Assembly (NCBI GenBank): GCA_003956705.1
Contig: QZCP01000165.1
Coordinates: 26,871 to 90,870, forward strand
Length of the DNA stretch: 64,000 nt
Direction: 5' to 3'
Source of the DNA: Brevipalpus yothersi
Taxonomy: Eukaryota > Arthropoda > Arachnida > Trombidiformes > Tenuipalpidae
Part shown: positions 35,490 to 45,883 of the stretch, one piece after another
How the letters are laid out: every line of letters starts with the position of its first letter
How positions within the stretch are numbered: the first letter of the stretch is position 1
Made by a program: the position numbers and the translations under genes
The notes under the pieces: generated by a model
What the model was told of the DNA's origin: nothing
Databases searched by the model: none
The model's input: only the letters and a program-made list of their open reading frames with translations

Positions 35490-36542
35490 TCAAAGTTATA
35501 CAAGAGGTTTTTCACCATTCCAACTCTCGGAGCAGTAACGCTAATCATACTGCCAGCACCTATCAGCCAGAAAATTCTCATATAAGTTCTTTTCATTGTA
35601 TATTTATCAACTCATGCCTGTCTTCACATGACCTTTCAATTTTATTGTTGATGAATGCAAAAAAGCACATTTTCTGAAAGAGAAACACAAAATCCTTGAT
35701 CTGTATAATCACTTTTCCCCAGTTCATACATTTGTTACTAACTCGTTGAATGAAGAGTTTTCAAGCGTCCGATCGGTAACAAATCGAATCTCATCTAGAT
35801 TTGAAGTTCATGCACTCTGGTTCTGATGACTTGAATTCTTGGATTTGCTGTATCACCAAGCTCAAAGCCTGATACCAAATTTGCTAGCTTCGATGTTGCC
35901 TGAAGCTTATACTCATCTCGACAGTGTTCCTTGTTGAATCGGCATCTGACGTTTTCGAGTTTTCTTTGCATCAAATCTGAGTTGGGAATTTACTCAAAAA
36001 ATGTCGATTTGGCAATTTTAATTAGAATTTGATGATAGGGTGTAAAAATTTATCAAAAATCATAGTTGAAAATCTAACCAATTGATCCCTGATTGGGATA
36101 AAATAACAATGCACAAATGATTGACTGATAAAATGATATACTCCCCATTTAGAAAATATTATTAGAGACTTTCAATTCGAATTGTGAAAAATGAGAACAT
36201 TTTCTTTTCTTAGCCATTCCCTAAAAGTGTTCAAGCAAAAACAAAAAAAAAACGAGATGAGTTATACAAAAAGGCTCATCTATTGATAACGTTGCTCATC
36301 CGATGCTTGAGTTAATGTTTTGAGACCAACAGAATATTTTTGGTGCTATTTAGGTTAGTCATTAATTTTATGCATGTATGTGTACAGTTCTCTTATTTCG
36401 ATGCCTTTTTCTCACCAGAGAAAATTTGGCGCGAAGATCACCCAAGCAAACACAAGATCATTTATTACACCTATTACATGTTAAAATGGTTGATTTTGAA
36501 CATCTCTCGATGATAAAATCCATTCAATTTATTTCATTCGTA
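35490..36542. other. Intergenic; right part duplicated at 59885-60135
   Basis: 36350-36575 (TTTAGGTTAGTCATTAATT... through AACACAAGATCATT) recurs at 59885-60135 in the same orientation and carries the 3' flank of a secreted-protein gene. The remainder shows nothing recognisable. Confidence 0.5.
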
Positions 36543-36945
36543 TTCTTGGAGAAATTCATAAAAATTGTAAGCTTGATCGTAGATGTTCACAATTTCGATG
36601 CAAAAATTATTCGAATTTTCAGAAATAGCTTGCACTTGCTAATTCAATTCCTCCGATTTTTCCCTGAAGCTTGGCCAAGCTTCATCCCACTTATCTAGCT
36701 GAAGCCAAGTATGAGCTTTCTGGACAATCGGTTTCTCCGAATCAACATTCAAGAAAGCATCAGCTTTCATCTTGTTTGCTGTTTCATCCAACACGATTTG
36801 CCAATCATCATCTGATGGAGAGAGCATAAACAATTAATGAACCCAATTTACATATGAATATAAAAAAACACTACGTCCATTGACTGCGATGAGCAAAACT
36901 GCAAATAGGCCAGAGGTGGAGATAACAACTTTCGGTACCATTTTG
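36543..36945 (-). pseudogene. Pseudogene of the small secreted protein family
   Basis: Near-copy of member 3. Exon 1 (start near 36942, MVPKVVIST...) keeps a signal peptide, but the donor region is damaged (AATGGACGTAGTG where member 3 has AATGGAGGTATAGTG). Exon 2 has an in-frame TAG after SEEL at about 36640, followed in the same frame by QVQAISENSNNF. The upstream 330 bp is also duplicated from member 3. Confidence 0.8.
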
Positions 36946-36949
36946 AGAT

Positions 36950-38636
36950 GCAGTTAGTAAATTGGATAAGCATAAAAGGTGATCGAAATGATGCCTGTTT
37001 TCCCAATCCTCATCGATGATCTTTTTTCTGGTGAGCTTTTGCTGCCGTCTTCTATGAAATTATAAAAAAAAATCAAGCTAATTTACCAAGTTTTGAGGAT
37101 TTTTGTCTTATAAATAGGAAACGTTACCAGAAGAGCTTGTCAACGTGGAAAGAACCCAAATTCATGATATTCGAAAGAAAGTCATCAAAAACTCATTTAC
37201 ACATACATTTTATTTTCAAAAATGGAAAAGCTGATGAATTCAATAAGATCAATGAGAAGTTATTTCAAAGAGACGATGACTCAATTTTTGATCAATAAGT
37301 GCTGACAGTTGTGAGAAAATCAGTCTCATTCACATCGAGAAAATTTCAGAGCATTCAAACAAAATCCATCCCAATAAATTTTAGAATAGAAAAAAATCAA
37401 GTACATTATTATGTATTTGTCGAGATCGGTCCACTACTCTATGGATCTTCAGAATTTGTGTCTATGGTCCATGGTGCACTGTATTTAGATGAGTAGAAGA
37501 AGGTCTCTCTTTTCTTAATTGATACCAGCTCAAGTAATACTTGTTATATAAGTATTTCATCCCTTTCGTGAAGTGATTAACTCACTAAATCAGCTCACTC
37601 TCATCATCAATCGCTGTATAAGCTCAGGTTGAAGAGATTTTCAGTTGTCAACTCATCGGTCACGAATCAACATATCGATCTCGAAGTGAAAACTCTAGCT
37701 GTTGTCAATTGATAATTTCAACTTTCCAATAATAATTGAATCAGATTTAAAAAACACTGACTTAGTTTAATTTTTTATCAAATTGAATTTAAGAAAAGTG
37801 AAAATCTATATTCTCAACAAATACTTGGTTCTTTCTATTCTAAAATGTATTGGAATGGATTTTGTTTGTATGCTCTTATGTGCTTCACAACTCCTCTCTC
37901 TCTCTCTCTCTGCTAGGCTCGGAAAAAGGGTTTGCCTCTTTTTATTAATCCGAGAATGGTAAGTTTCGTAAACTAAATGTAAATCATTCTCAATTTACTT
38001 CATTTCGTTCTAATTACTTTTGCCGCTTATATTATATTATATTAGTTAATGAGAAGAGCTTGGTTTTGGACGTATTAAAACCCTGAAGTGGACTCAAAAG
38101 AGCCTGGCGATTGTCTAAATCATGGACCATTTCATACCATATTAATTCATGGTCAAAAAAGTGTTACTACTCTCCAGCCAATTTTACTCACCTCTTCGTC
38201 TTTTGAATTTGAACATCTTATTGTTCTAAATTGAGCTTTTCTATCGAACAACTATCCAAATGGGGATGGACTTACAAAAGCAACATCTCTTATTGTCTTC
38301 TAGAGCAAATATTCGCTTTTATGGACATGGCTCAAGTATGTCAGTTTCAGATACATTCGAATCGATAGCTGCTCTACCACTGTGGCTGCAAGTGAGTGGT
38401 TTGATGAATTGATCTTGAAAGAACGTCTATTAACTCAAACACTTGTGAACATGGATAATTTTAATCCATTTGAGCAGTTGAGATATCAACTAGCCCCAAA
38501 TTTCATTTTGAGAGAAATATCCATCAACCACTTTGGAATCGACTCTTTGGAAAAATTTCCATTTACAAGCTTTTGAAAACTCAGAAGATTGAATTCATCG
38601 AATAACAAGATTGGTCTACATCTGTATTACCGGAAC
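36950..38636. other. Duplicated flanks and host relics to the left of the large LTR element
   Basis: 36950-37275 duplicates 32820-33190. 37360-37912 carries a fragment reading LLYGSSEFVSMVHGALYLDE, repeated inverted at 54320-54760 and 49020-49106. A TC microsatellite lies at 37891-37912. 38380-38580 reads WFDELILKERLLTQTLVNMDNF and IDSLEKFPFTSF, weakly leucine-rich-repeat-like, from a broken gene into which the element inserted. None of these is an intact gene. Confidence 0.5.
37824..37827. other. Paralogous empty site of the minus-strand LTR element
   Basis: The inverted paralogue of the insertion locus reads through without an element: AAATACTTGGTTCTTTCTATTC here corresponds to GAATAGAAAAAAACAAG, element, CAAGTATTT at 49107/54317. 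The single CTTG (= CAAG) confirms a 4-bp target duplication at the filled site. Confidence 0.85.
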
Positions 38637-38640
38637 ATCT

Positions 38641-38960
38641 TGTAAGGGACATCGCTCAAAACCGGCTGAAGATAATATCTTCAGCCTGCATAGGTGTCAC
38701 TGATAGTAATTTCTGCTGCCAATAAAGTATAAAAGCTCAGAATCTCTATGTATATTTACCTCAGTATTACCTCAGTATAACCTCAGTATTAGTTTAGTCT
38801 GTTTCTTTATATGTTTCATAGTTAGCTTTCTTACTCTTTCCATTTCTAATCTTTTGTTATTTGAGTCTGATTAACTTCTCTAATAAACGTGACAATTTGG
38901 TCTACAAAAGTGTTCACTGTTTGACGTGAGTGTTACCAATTTCAGCCCCAACTCCCGTCA
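38641..38960 (+). repeat. 5' LTR of the plus-strand element
   Basis: Begins TGTAAGGGAC and ends ACTCCCGTCA. It contains one copy of the dyad palindrome at 38664-38686, a TATA-like TATAAAAG at 38728-38735, three tandem 11-mers of the form ACCTCAGTATT at 38758-38790, and AATAAA at 38882-38887. The dyad lies about 45 bp upstream of the TATA-like box, a natural position for a promoter-bound factor. Confidence 0.92.
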
Positions 38961-38963
38961 ACA

Positions 38964-38976
38964 TGGTGGAGATGCC
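38964..38976 (+). other. Primer-binding-site candidate
   Basis: TGGTGGAGATGCC begins three bases after the LTR, starts with the TGG expected to pair with a tRNA CCA end, and precedes the polyprotein frame. I have not identified the matching tRNA. Confidence 0.5.
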
Positions 38977-38981
38977 TCATC

Positions 38982-41900
38982 TTGCTTATTGAAATCATTG
39001 TATTTGGTGAGCAAAACGATCTAAATTGGTTCAATTTGAACACTTTTGCTTTCAACAAATTCACACTGATTCCAAGTCTGATCAAGTTGAAGATATTATC
39101 TTCAACTAATATTGAAAGTGAATCAAGTGGAATTTGTCATTTCTTGACCTTGTTGTCTTGTTACTTGAGAGAAGTTGAAGACATTGTCTTCAACTGTTTA
39201 GGTTTCAAAGACATTGTCTTTGATTGTTTACACGTTGAAGATATTATCTTCAATTGGGTTAAGTTTGAAGATATTATCTTCAAACACCAATATTCAATAG
39301 AGTCTGCAACAACAACATCTTTCAAGCTGTCGAGTTGGAGTAATTTCATTTTTGATCCACCTTCAGCTGCATCTAATCAAGAAGCTTTTGACCAAGAAGC
39401 AGTTGACTCTGAGAGCAGCCAATCATCCTGTTCAACAGTAGTTTCTTCAGTAAATTCAGCAGCCAGTTCAGTTGTCAGTCAACAAACCAATATGAGTATG
39501 AAGATACTGAAGGACATGGATGCAGTTGGGCTCCAGAGACTGTTGGAAAGTCTTGGAATTAAGCCACCAGTATCGAAAAATCCAGTGGAAATGAGAGGTA
39601 TAGCCCTGAAAGCATTGAGAACACAAGCTCTTCTCTACGAAAAAGATAGTCCAGAGAGTGAGAGCCATGCTTATGATTCACTACTGGAGGTCACACCTGA
39701 GTGGTTAAGAGAGCTTAGGAGCATTAAGATAGGGGAAGAAGCGCTACAGCAGCTCATAAACAGTGGTGTTCGAGAGGAAGAGGAAGTAAGGTCTTACAAC
39801 CGAGAAGAGCTTCAAGGATTCGGATTGACCGCTGCCTCAGCTATTCGGATGCACAAAAAATTCCACCCCATCGAAACAACAGCTCCAACCACTTACTCAT
39901 ATCAACTGCCACCACCAACATCAGATAAGCCTGCAATAATGGATTTTGATCCTAATAAGACGAAAATTCTTGATTATTTGGCCGAGTTTAAGCATAGAGC
40001 CAAATTCCATGATCCATCAAGGTCAACTTGGGTCACCAAGCTCAGGATGCATCTCTATGGAATCGCACGAGAAGTGCTTGAAGAAGCATATGAGCAAAAC
40101 CCATTAATCACCTTCGATGAAGCGGAAAGGATATTGTCGAGGTCTGCAATTACTGATGATGACAGGCATGAAGCTGCCAAACTCCTTGAAGACATTGTCT
40201 TCAAAGAGGGAGAAGATCCGTTCACTTTCTGCCGGAAGATATCGACAGCAATGAAAGTCATTTGGCCAGATGCTTCCGATGAGTGTATCACTTTTGGTCT
40301 GTACTTTAAGGTACCAAAACGCTATGCGGTGCAGCTTCGAGAAGTAATTGCCTCAAAAAGGAGCACATTTGCTAAGGAGTTCTCACGAGTAGTTGAGAGA
40401 GAAAATCCAAGACACAGCCAGTATCGTCCTCAACGAGAGAGATTTACTCCACAAGTGCCAATACAAGCGCGACCAGACATCAATAATAATAATAATGTCA
40501 ATCATGGCAAGCGAGGCCGAGGTCGTCCCAGGAACCATGATCAAGGTGACATTAACCGTCAAGGTCACCAATACAACACCAGACACAACCCTCAAAGGTC
40601 AGAAGTTGAGCGAGAAGCTCCCAAAGTCAACGAGAAGGGTGTCTGCTCTTATTGTAAGAAGGAGGGACATTATGTGAAGAACTGCCCTAACATGAAAACT
40701 TTAATGTCCAGCATCACCGAAGTCAACCAGATCGATGAGCCAAAAGCGCCTGTCAACAAGAGCTCAAGTCCTGAGATCACAGTTGAGTTCTCAAAGTTCT
40801 TCAACAAGAGGGGCAAATTCTCAACTGTGTTACTCGATGGTGGCTCGGGAGTGAATGCTATGACAGCAGCTAAAGCAATAGAGCTCAATCTTCCTGTGTA
40901 CGAATACACGAAGATCTATCTTGGTTTCAACAATAGCCAAACAGTTGCCGTTGGCTTCACATACATGATCGTGAATGTGCATCCTGGTGATACGTGTCAT
41001 GTGATAAAATTCATTGTGTTTAATGATTTGAGCAATGATGTGATCCTAGGAACGGATTTCAACTTCAAAACAGGGATATATTCCATCGATTTCCCTGATG
41101 AAACGTGGGCATTCTACAGGTTGAAACACTATGGAAAACCAAGAGTCAGATTTTATCCATTACCAAAGGAACAATATGCACATGTTCAACACAGAAGAAT
41201 CAAATTAGGAGCACATGAAAACCTAGTCAAACACAGCCAGGCTGAAGATAATATCTTCAGCCGGAAAAATTCAAAGAAGCAGGTTGAAGACAGTGTCTTC
41301 AACCGATCCAACAACTTTGAAAAAATTCAACTGCTCCGTAATCTGAATGATGATGGATTGCCATCAAGTGTTGAGTCTGTTGAAGAAACACTACAATCGA
41401 GAATCAATGAAAGTCTCTCAAGGAGTGAGAAGAAGAAAATCCTCAACACACTGAAGCGATTCATCGATCGATTCTCCACTCACAAGTATGACTTAGGTCT
41501 AGTTCCGGATGAATTAGTTGATGTGAAGCTTAAGTTGACTGGACCAATCCCTCGATGCAAAGAGCGGGAGAAGGGTCCGATTCAGCAAAAGATCATCCGA
41601 GAAAACATTGCCGAGTTTCTCAAGCATGGAATTCTCGAAAACTCGAAGGCTCCAGGAGCAAGTCCAGTATCACTGGTACCTAAGCCCGATAAGTCATGGC
41701 GAGTGGTCATTGATTATCGGCGATTGAATGCAAACATCCAAGCCCCACACTATCCAATTCAAGACATCGACCTTCTCATCAATCATTTAAAAAATAAGAA
41801 ATACTACGTCTGTCTTGACCTCTCTCAGGGATATTACCAGATCCCACTGAAGCCTGAGGAGCGCGATAAAACCACGATCATTGCTGGTGGAGCATTGTAT

Positions 41901-44351
41901 CGGTTCACAAGACTTCCGATGGGAATCTCAGCTGGACCAGCCTACTTCCAGTTCATGATTGACCAGTTGCTGGGTGAGCTGAAATATGCAGTCGCCATGG
42001 GCTACTTCGATGACATTGTGATCTGGGGAGACTCAATCGAAGAGCTCTGTCACAACATCGAACTGGTCATGGAGAGATTGAGGAAGTTCAATTTGAAATG
42101 TCGTCCCGACAAGTGTACGTTCGCTGTCGAAGAGCTGAAGTTTCTGGGTTTTGTGGTCTCTGGTCAGTCAATCAAACCAAATCCAGATAAGATCGCCCCA
42201 TTGGAAAAACTAACTCCAGCTACCACCTACAAACATCTCGAGTCACAACTCGGATTTTTTAATTATTTTTCTCGTTTCGTCGAGAACTACTCGATGTACG
42301 CCGCTCCACTTTATGACATTCTCGCCAACAAGAAGAGGAATGTCCCATTCAAGATGAATGAAGAGCACAAGCGATGCTGGGAAACCATCCGAAGCGCACT
42401 CATCCGAGACTGTCAGCTAGCTCATTTTGACCCTCAACGGGAAATCAAAATGACTGTTGATGCTAGCTCACTGGCAGTTGGAGGAATTCTCATGCAAAAA
42501 GAGAATGATGAGTGGCGTCCAATCCATTATTTCTCCAAAAAATTAGCCAAACACCAGCTCGCATACACCATCACAGAAAAAGAAGCTCTCGCTGTTGTAC
42601 ATGGCGTTGACAAGTTCCGTCATTACCTCGAGAACAAACATTTCATCATTGAAACTGATCATTGTGCTCTATGTTCTCTTAAACACATCGATTTTAAAGC
42701 ACCCAGAATCCACCGCTGGGCTGCACTTTTATCCAATTTTAATTACACTATCAAATATAAGAATGGAAAAGATCATCTACCAGACTGTTTTACATGATGC
42801 TCTGAATGGAAACATCGTAAGCAAGGAGTACTCGATGAGGAAGACTTCTACGCTTACATGAACTACATCGGGGAGTATCAGGCTGAAGATAATATCTTCA
42901 GCCGAAGTTCACCGGACCCGATCTGCCCATTCATCTCCATCTCATTTGCATTAGATGATTTTATCGATTCAGAAGATGAAGATTTTGATAATGAAATGGT
43001 CAAACTCACTTCTGATATCGACTTTCTCTTCATGCGTCAACAGTATATTGATCCATTTGCCTTTCCAAATGAAGCCAGAGTTCTCTCAGTTTGCTTGAAA
43101 GAGAGTGAGCTTGATGAAAAGAAGAAACCTTCACTGAGAATTGCTCAAGAGAAGGACAACTACTGCCATGAGATACTCACTCAACTAAGAAGAGGAAAGA
43201 AGAAGACATCATTTGTGATCTCTGATCAAATACTGTTCCACCAAAATTCGAAAACGAAAAGATATTCCGCAGTAATGCCTGAATCTTTCCTCAGTGAAAT
43301 ATGGAAGGCATATCATGATGATCCAACTGGTGGACACTTCGGTTTGAAGGGAACAATCGCCCGAATTTCTCATCACTTCTGGTTCCCCAAGATGCGTGAA
43401 GTAATTGAGGAAAAAATCCGCTCTTGTGAGGTTTGCCAGACATACAAACCTAAGACTGTGAGTGAAGGTGCTGCTCGAGCAATGCCTGTACCTCAGAAGC
43501 CATTTGAGAGAGTGCAGATTGATGTTATTGGTCCGTACAAAGCATCTCGGATGGATAAGAACTGCTACGTCTTCGTCGCTGTAGACTGTTTGACTCGATT
43601 TGCTTTTGCTCGTGCATACAATCGTCAAACAGAACATGATGCAATTGACTTTGTCCGAAGACTCACCACCAAGCATGTTGGAATCTCAATCATCCAGTCT
43701 GACAATGGGCCATGTTTCATCTCGGAGAAATTCAAAAAGTTTCTAGAGACGAATAAGATCAAACATATTCGCTCATCTCCAAGACATCCTGAAACTAATG
43801 GTCTTGTTGAGAGAGTGAATGGCACCATTGGAACTAGGATCAAGATGTTCGCATCAAGTGATCAAAATTGGGACAAAAATCTGGAAGAGATAGTCCTAGC
43901 ATACAACTTGAAGCATAACTCCACTACCGGATTCTCACCATTCTACCTACTCTACGGCTATGTTCCTGATTCTGAATTAGTGAAAAAATACTCAGTCCCA
44001 GTTACTGCTTGCAACACTCGGGTCGAAGAAGCTAGAAATATCGCCCATGAAAAACTTTTGAATGCAAGTCAGAGAACTGCTGACATCAAAAACTCGAAGC
44101 TCATCGATGTTACCATTAAAAATGGTGATATTGTAAAAGTTCGAGTTCATGAAGCAAAAAGAGGAACAAGCAGTAAAATGATGAAAAAGTTCAAAGGAAA
44201 ATATGTGGTAGTGAAAGCAATGGACAGTGCAGCGAAAGTTGTTAACTCCGAAAAACCAACGAAAGTTGAAGTGTACAACTATAGAGATCTTAAGAAAATC
44301 AGCTGCCAACTTCCAGATACATATGCCCATATTATGAAAGAATTTGTCTAA
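38982..44351 (+). CDS. Gag-pro-pol polyprotein of the plus-strand element (one in-frame TGA)
   Basis: One frame of 1790 codons broken only by TGA at 42795-42797. Counting from 38982: Gag, with a CCHC zinc knuckle at residues 555-568 (CSYCKKEGHYVKNC); aspartic protease with LLDGGSGVNA at about 619 (family DSG, here DGGS); reverse transcriptase with YFDD at 1008-1011; RNase H with VDASS at 1160. After the TGA comes integrase with an HHCC zinc-finger region (SHHFWFPKM...CEVCQTYK) and a perfect D-x59-D-x35-E triad (43521, 43701, 43809). The true Gag start may be MSMKILKDMD at 39491; before it the frame contains a palindrome-rich stretch encoding decapeptide repeats. The TGA separates LPDCFT from CSEWKHRKQG and could be a CGA-to-TGA mutation or a readthrough site. 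Confidence 0.9.
39085..39285 (+). repeat. Cluster of five dyad palindromes in the Gag leader
   Basis: Palindromes at 39085-39107, 39173-39195, 39205-39223, 39235-39253 and 39263-39285. The last four have centres exactly 30 bp apart (39184, 39214, 39244, 39274). Cores include GAAGATATTATCTTC, GAAGACATTGTCTTC and AAAGACATTGTCTTT, so both arms change together. In frame they encode a ten-residue repeat: VEDIVFNCLG, FKDIVFDCLH, VEDIIFNWVK, FEDIIFKHQY. Confidence 0.9.
40186..40204 (+). repeat. Dyad palindrome inside Gag
   Basis: Arms TTGAAGACA and TGTCTTCAA around one central T. It encodes LEDIVFKE in the polyprotein frame. Confidence 0.85.
41240..41304 (+). repeat. Two dyad palindromes between protease and reverse transcriptase
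   Basis: 41240-41262 has arms GGCTGAAGATA/TATCTTCAGCC; 41282-41304 has arms GGTTGAAGACA/TGTCTTCAACC around G. They encode AEDNIFSR and VEDSVFNR in the linker after the protease, where an insertion would do little harm. Confidence 0.88.
42795..42797 (+). other. In-frame TGA between RNase H and integrase
   Basis: The only stop in the 5.4 kb polyprotein frame. The flanking codons ACA TGA TGC keep protein-like sequence on both sides without a frame change. A CGA-to-TGA transition would explain it. Programmed readthrough is possible, though the following context is not a well-known readthrough signal. Confidence 0.8.
42881..42903 (+). repeat. Dyad palindrome between RNase H and integrase
   Basis: Arms GGCTGAAGATA/TATCTTCAGCC around A, the same variant as in the LTRs. 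It encodes QAEDNIFSR at the start of the integrase segment. Confidence 0.88.
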
Positions 44352-45883
44352 AAGAGTTGAAGACATTGTCTCCAACTTGAATTTTCCAAAAAAGCTCAGT
44401 TGAAGATATTATCTTCAACTTGAGAAATTATTGGGAACTAACATTTACTAGAATTCATCTTCAGAATTTCATCGAATTATTTCTAATATTTTTATCTTCA
44501 ATAATTTTTACTAATCATATTAATTCTCATCGAATTCATCATTCAAAACTCCGAAAAATACTAAGTCAGAAGCCTGATTCAAGAAGATTGAGTTCAACAC
44601 ACTCACCGCTAGGGGGCGAAAAGACCGGCAAAGAGAATTGTTTTGGTTTCGCTTCGCTCATACATGTGCTACTGTTGGCTCAATTGGATTGTTTATGTGC
44701 CTTTTCATTTGCTTTTTGAAGCATTTTTTGGGTTAAATTTGAAGGTTTTTGTGCCTTAATTGTGTTCATCAACCTGGTTGAAGATAATATCTTCAACCAC
44801 AGTTGCTGCCATCAAGTTTAAGTTGATCAAAAAAGTGATCGAAAAAAGTCTGTTTTATATGCTATTCTGATAGCTTTTCTATGCCAAAGTGCGTTGTTTT
44901 TTTCATCTGTTTTCATTCAGTTTGGACATTAATTTGGCCTCTTCAATAGTTTAATTTGGCTTGAACAGCCTTCAAAGTTGAAGATATTATCTTCAACTTG
45001 TGTAAATTAGTGCCAAAAAGTCAGCTAAAAGTGATACAAAACACCAAAAATTTGAAGTTTTGATCATCAATGTCAACAGCTTTTTAAGCAATTTTGTGCC
45101 ATTCTCTACTCTTTTTGAACGCTGTTTTGGTCTCAACAATAACAGAATCAGCTTTGATAAGCCCATCAGTTGAAGATATTATCTTCAACTTGAGTGTTTT
45201 TTGTGGTTAAAATCGAGCCAAACAAGTGCAAAAATTGATCTGTTTGAGCTTCATTTTCAACATCTTCTCAGCCTGAAAGTGCCTTTTTGTGCCTCGATTT
45301 GAGTTTATTTTCTACCTCAACAGCCATCAGAATTGGTTTAAATAAGCTTCCTAGTTGAAGATAATATCTTCAACCTTAGTGATAGCATTGCTTATTGTTG
45401 AGATTAGCCAGCCAAAATACTCAAAAGTTCATCTCGATCATCTTCAATTTTGCTCAATTTCCATCATTTTCTATCATTGATATTTGAATATACTCAACAA
45501 TCCATATCAACAATTGCAGTATTTGAAAGAGATACATTGTCCAGCTGAAGATAATATCTTCAGCTTGTGCTATCATTTGCTCATTAATTGAATCTCTTCA
45601 TACCAAAGAACTGCATATTTTAAGCCTGTATATACATTTCTCAAGCCAGTCATACATCGATTTCGATCCACTTTCTCTCACATTTTCGTCATCAAACCAT
45701 TAAAATTGGTGATCTCAGTCTGTCAATTGAGTCATCTTCAGTTAAAGATATTATCTTTAACTTTGGAGAATCATCAAGCACTGGCTCAGAATTTAGCTAC
45801 TGTGTATCGAGTTAAGCTGAAGATATTATCTTCAGCTAGCCAATTGAATCTCATCGATCACAGAAATTGTACAATTAATCATC
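44352..45883 (+). repeat. Pol-ORF3 spacer: degenerate ~190-bp tandem repeats, nine dyad palindromes
   Basis: Palindromes at 44355-44377 (one mismatch), 44398-44420, 44775-44799, 44975-44999, 45168-45190, 45354-45374, 45543-45565, 45740-45762 and 45815-45837. From the third to the eighth the centres are 200, 192, 185, 190 and 197 bp apart. Between them weakly similar blocks recur (GCCAAAAAGT..AAAAGTGAT.., CTCAACAGCCATCA..), so these are old tandem copies in which only the palindrome is conserved. Arms reach 12 bp (TGGTTGAAGATA/TATCTTCAACCA). 45740-45762 has the compensated variant AAAGATA/TATCTTT. No coding frame. Confidence 0.85.

Noticed and set aside
39173..45837. CRISPR-like array, because of short palindromic repeats at regular spacing
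   Set aside because: The sequence is eukaryotic with introns, the repeats lie partly in coding DNA, the spacers are themselves related to each other or encode protein, and no cas gene is present.
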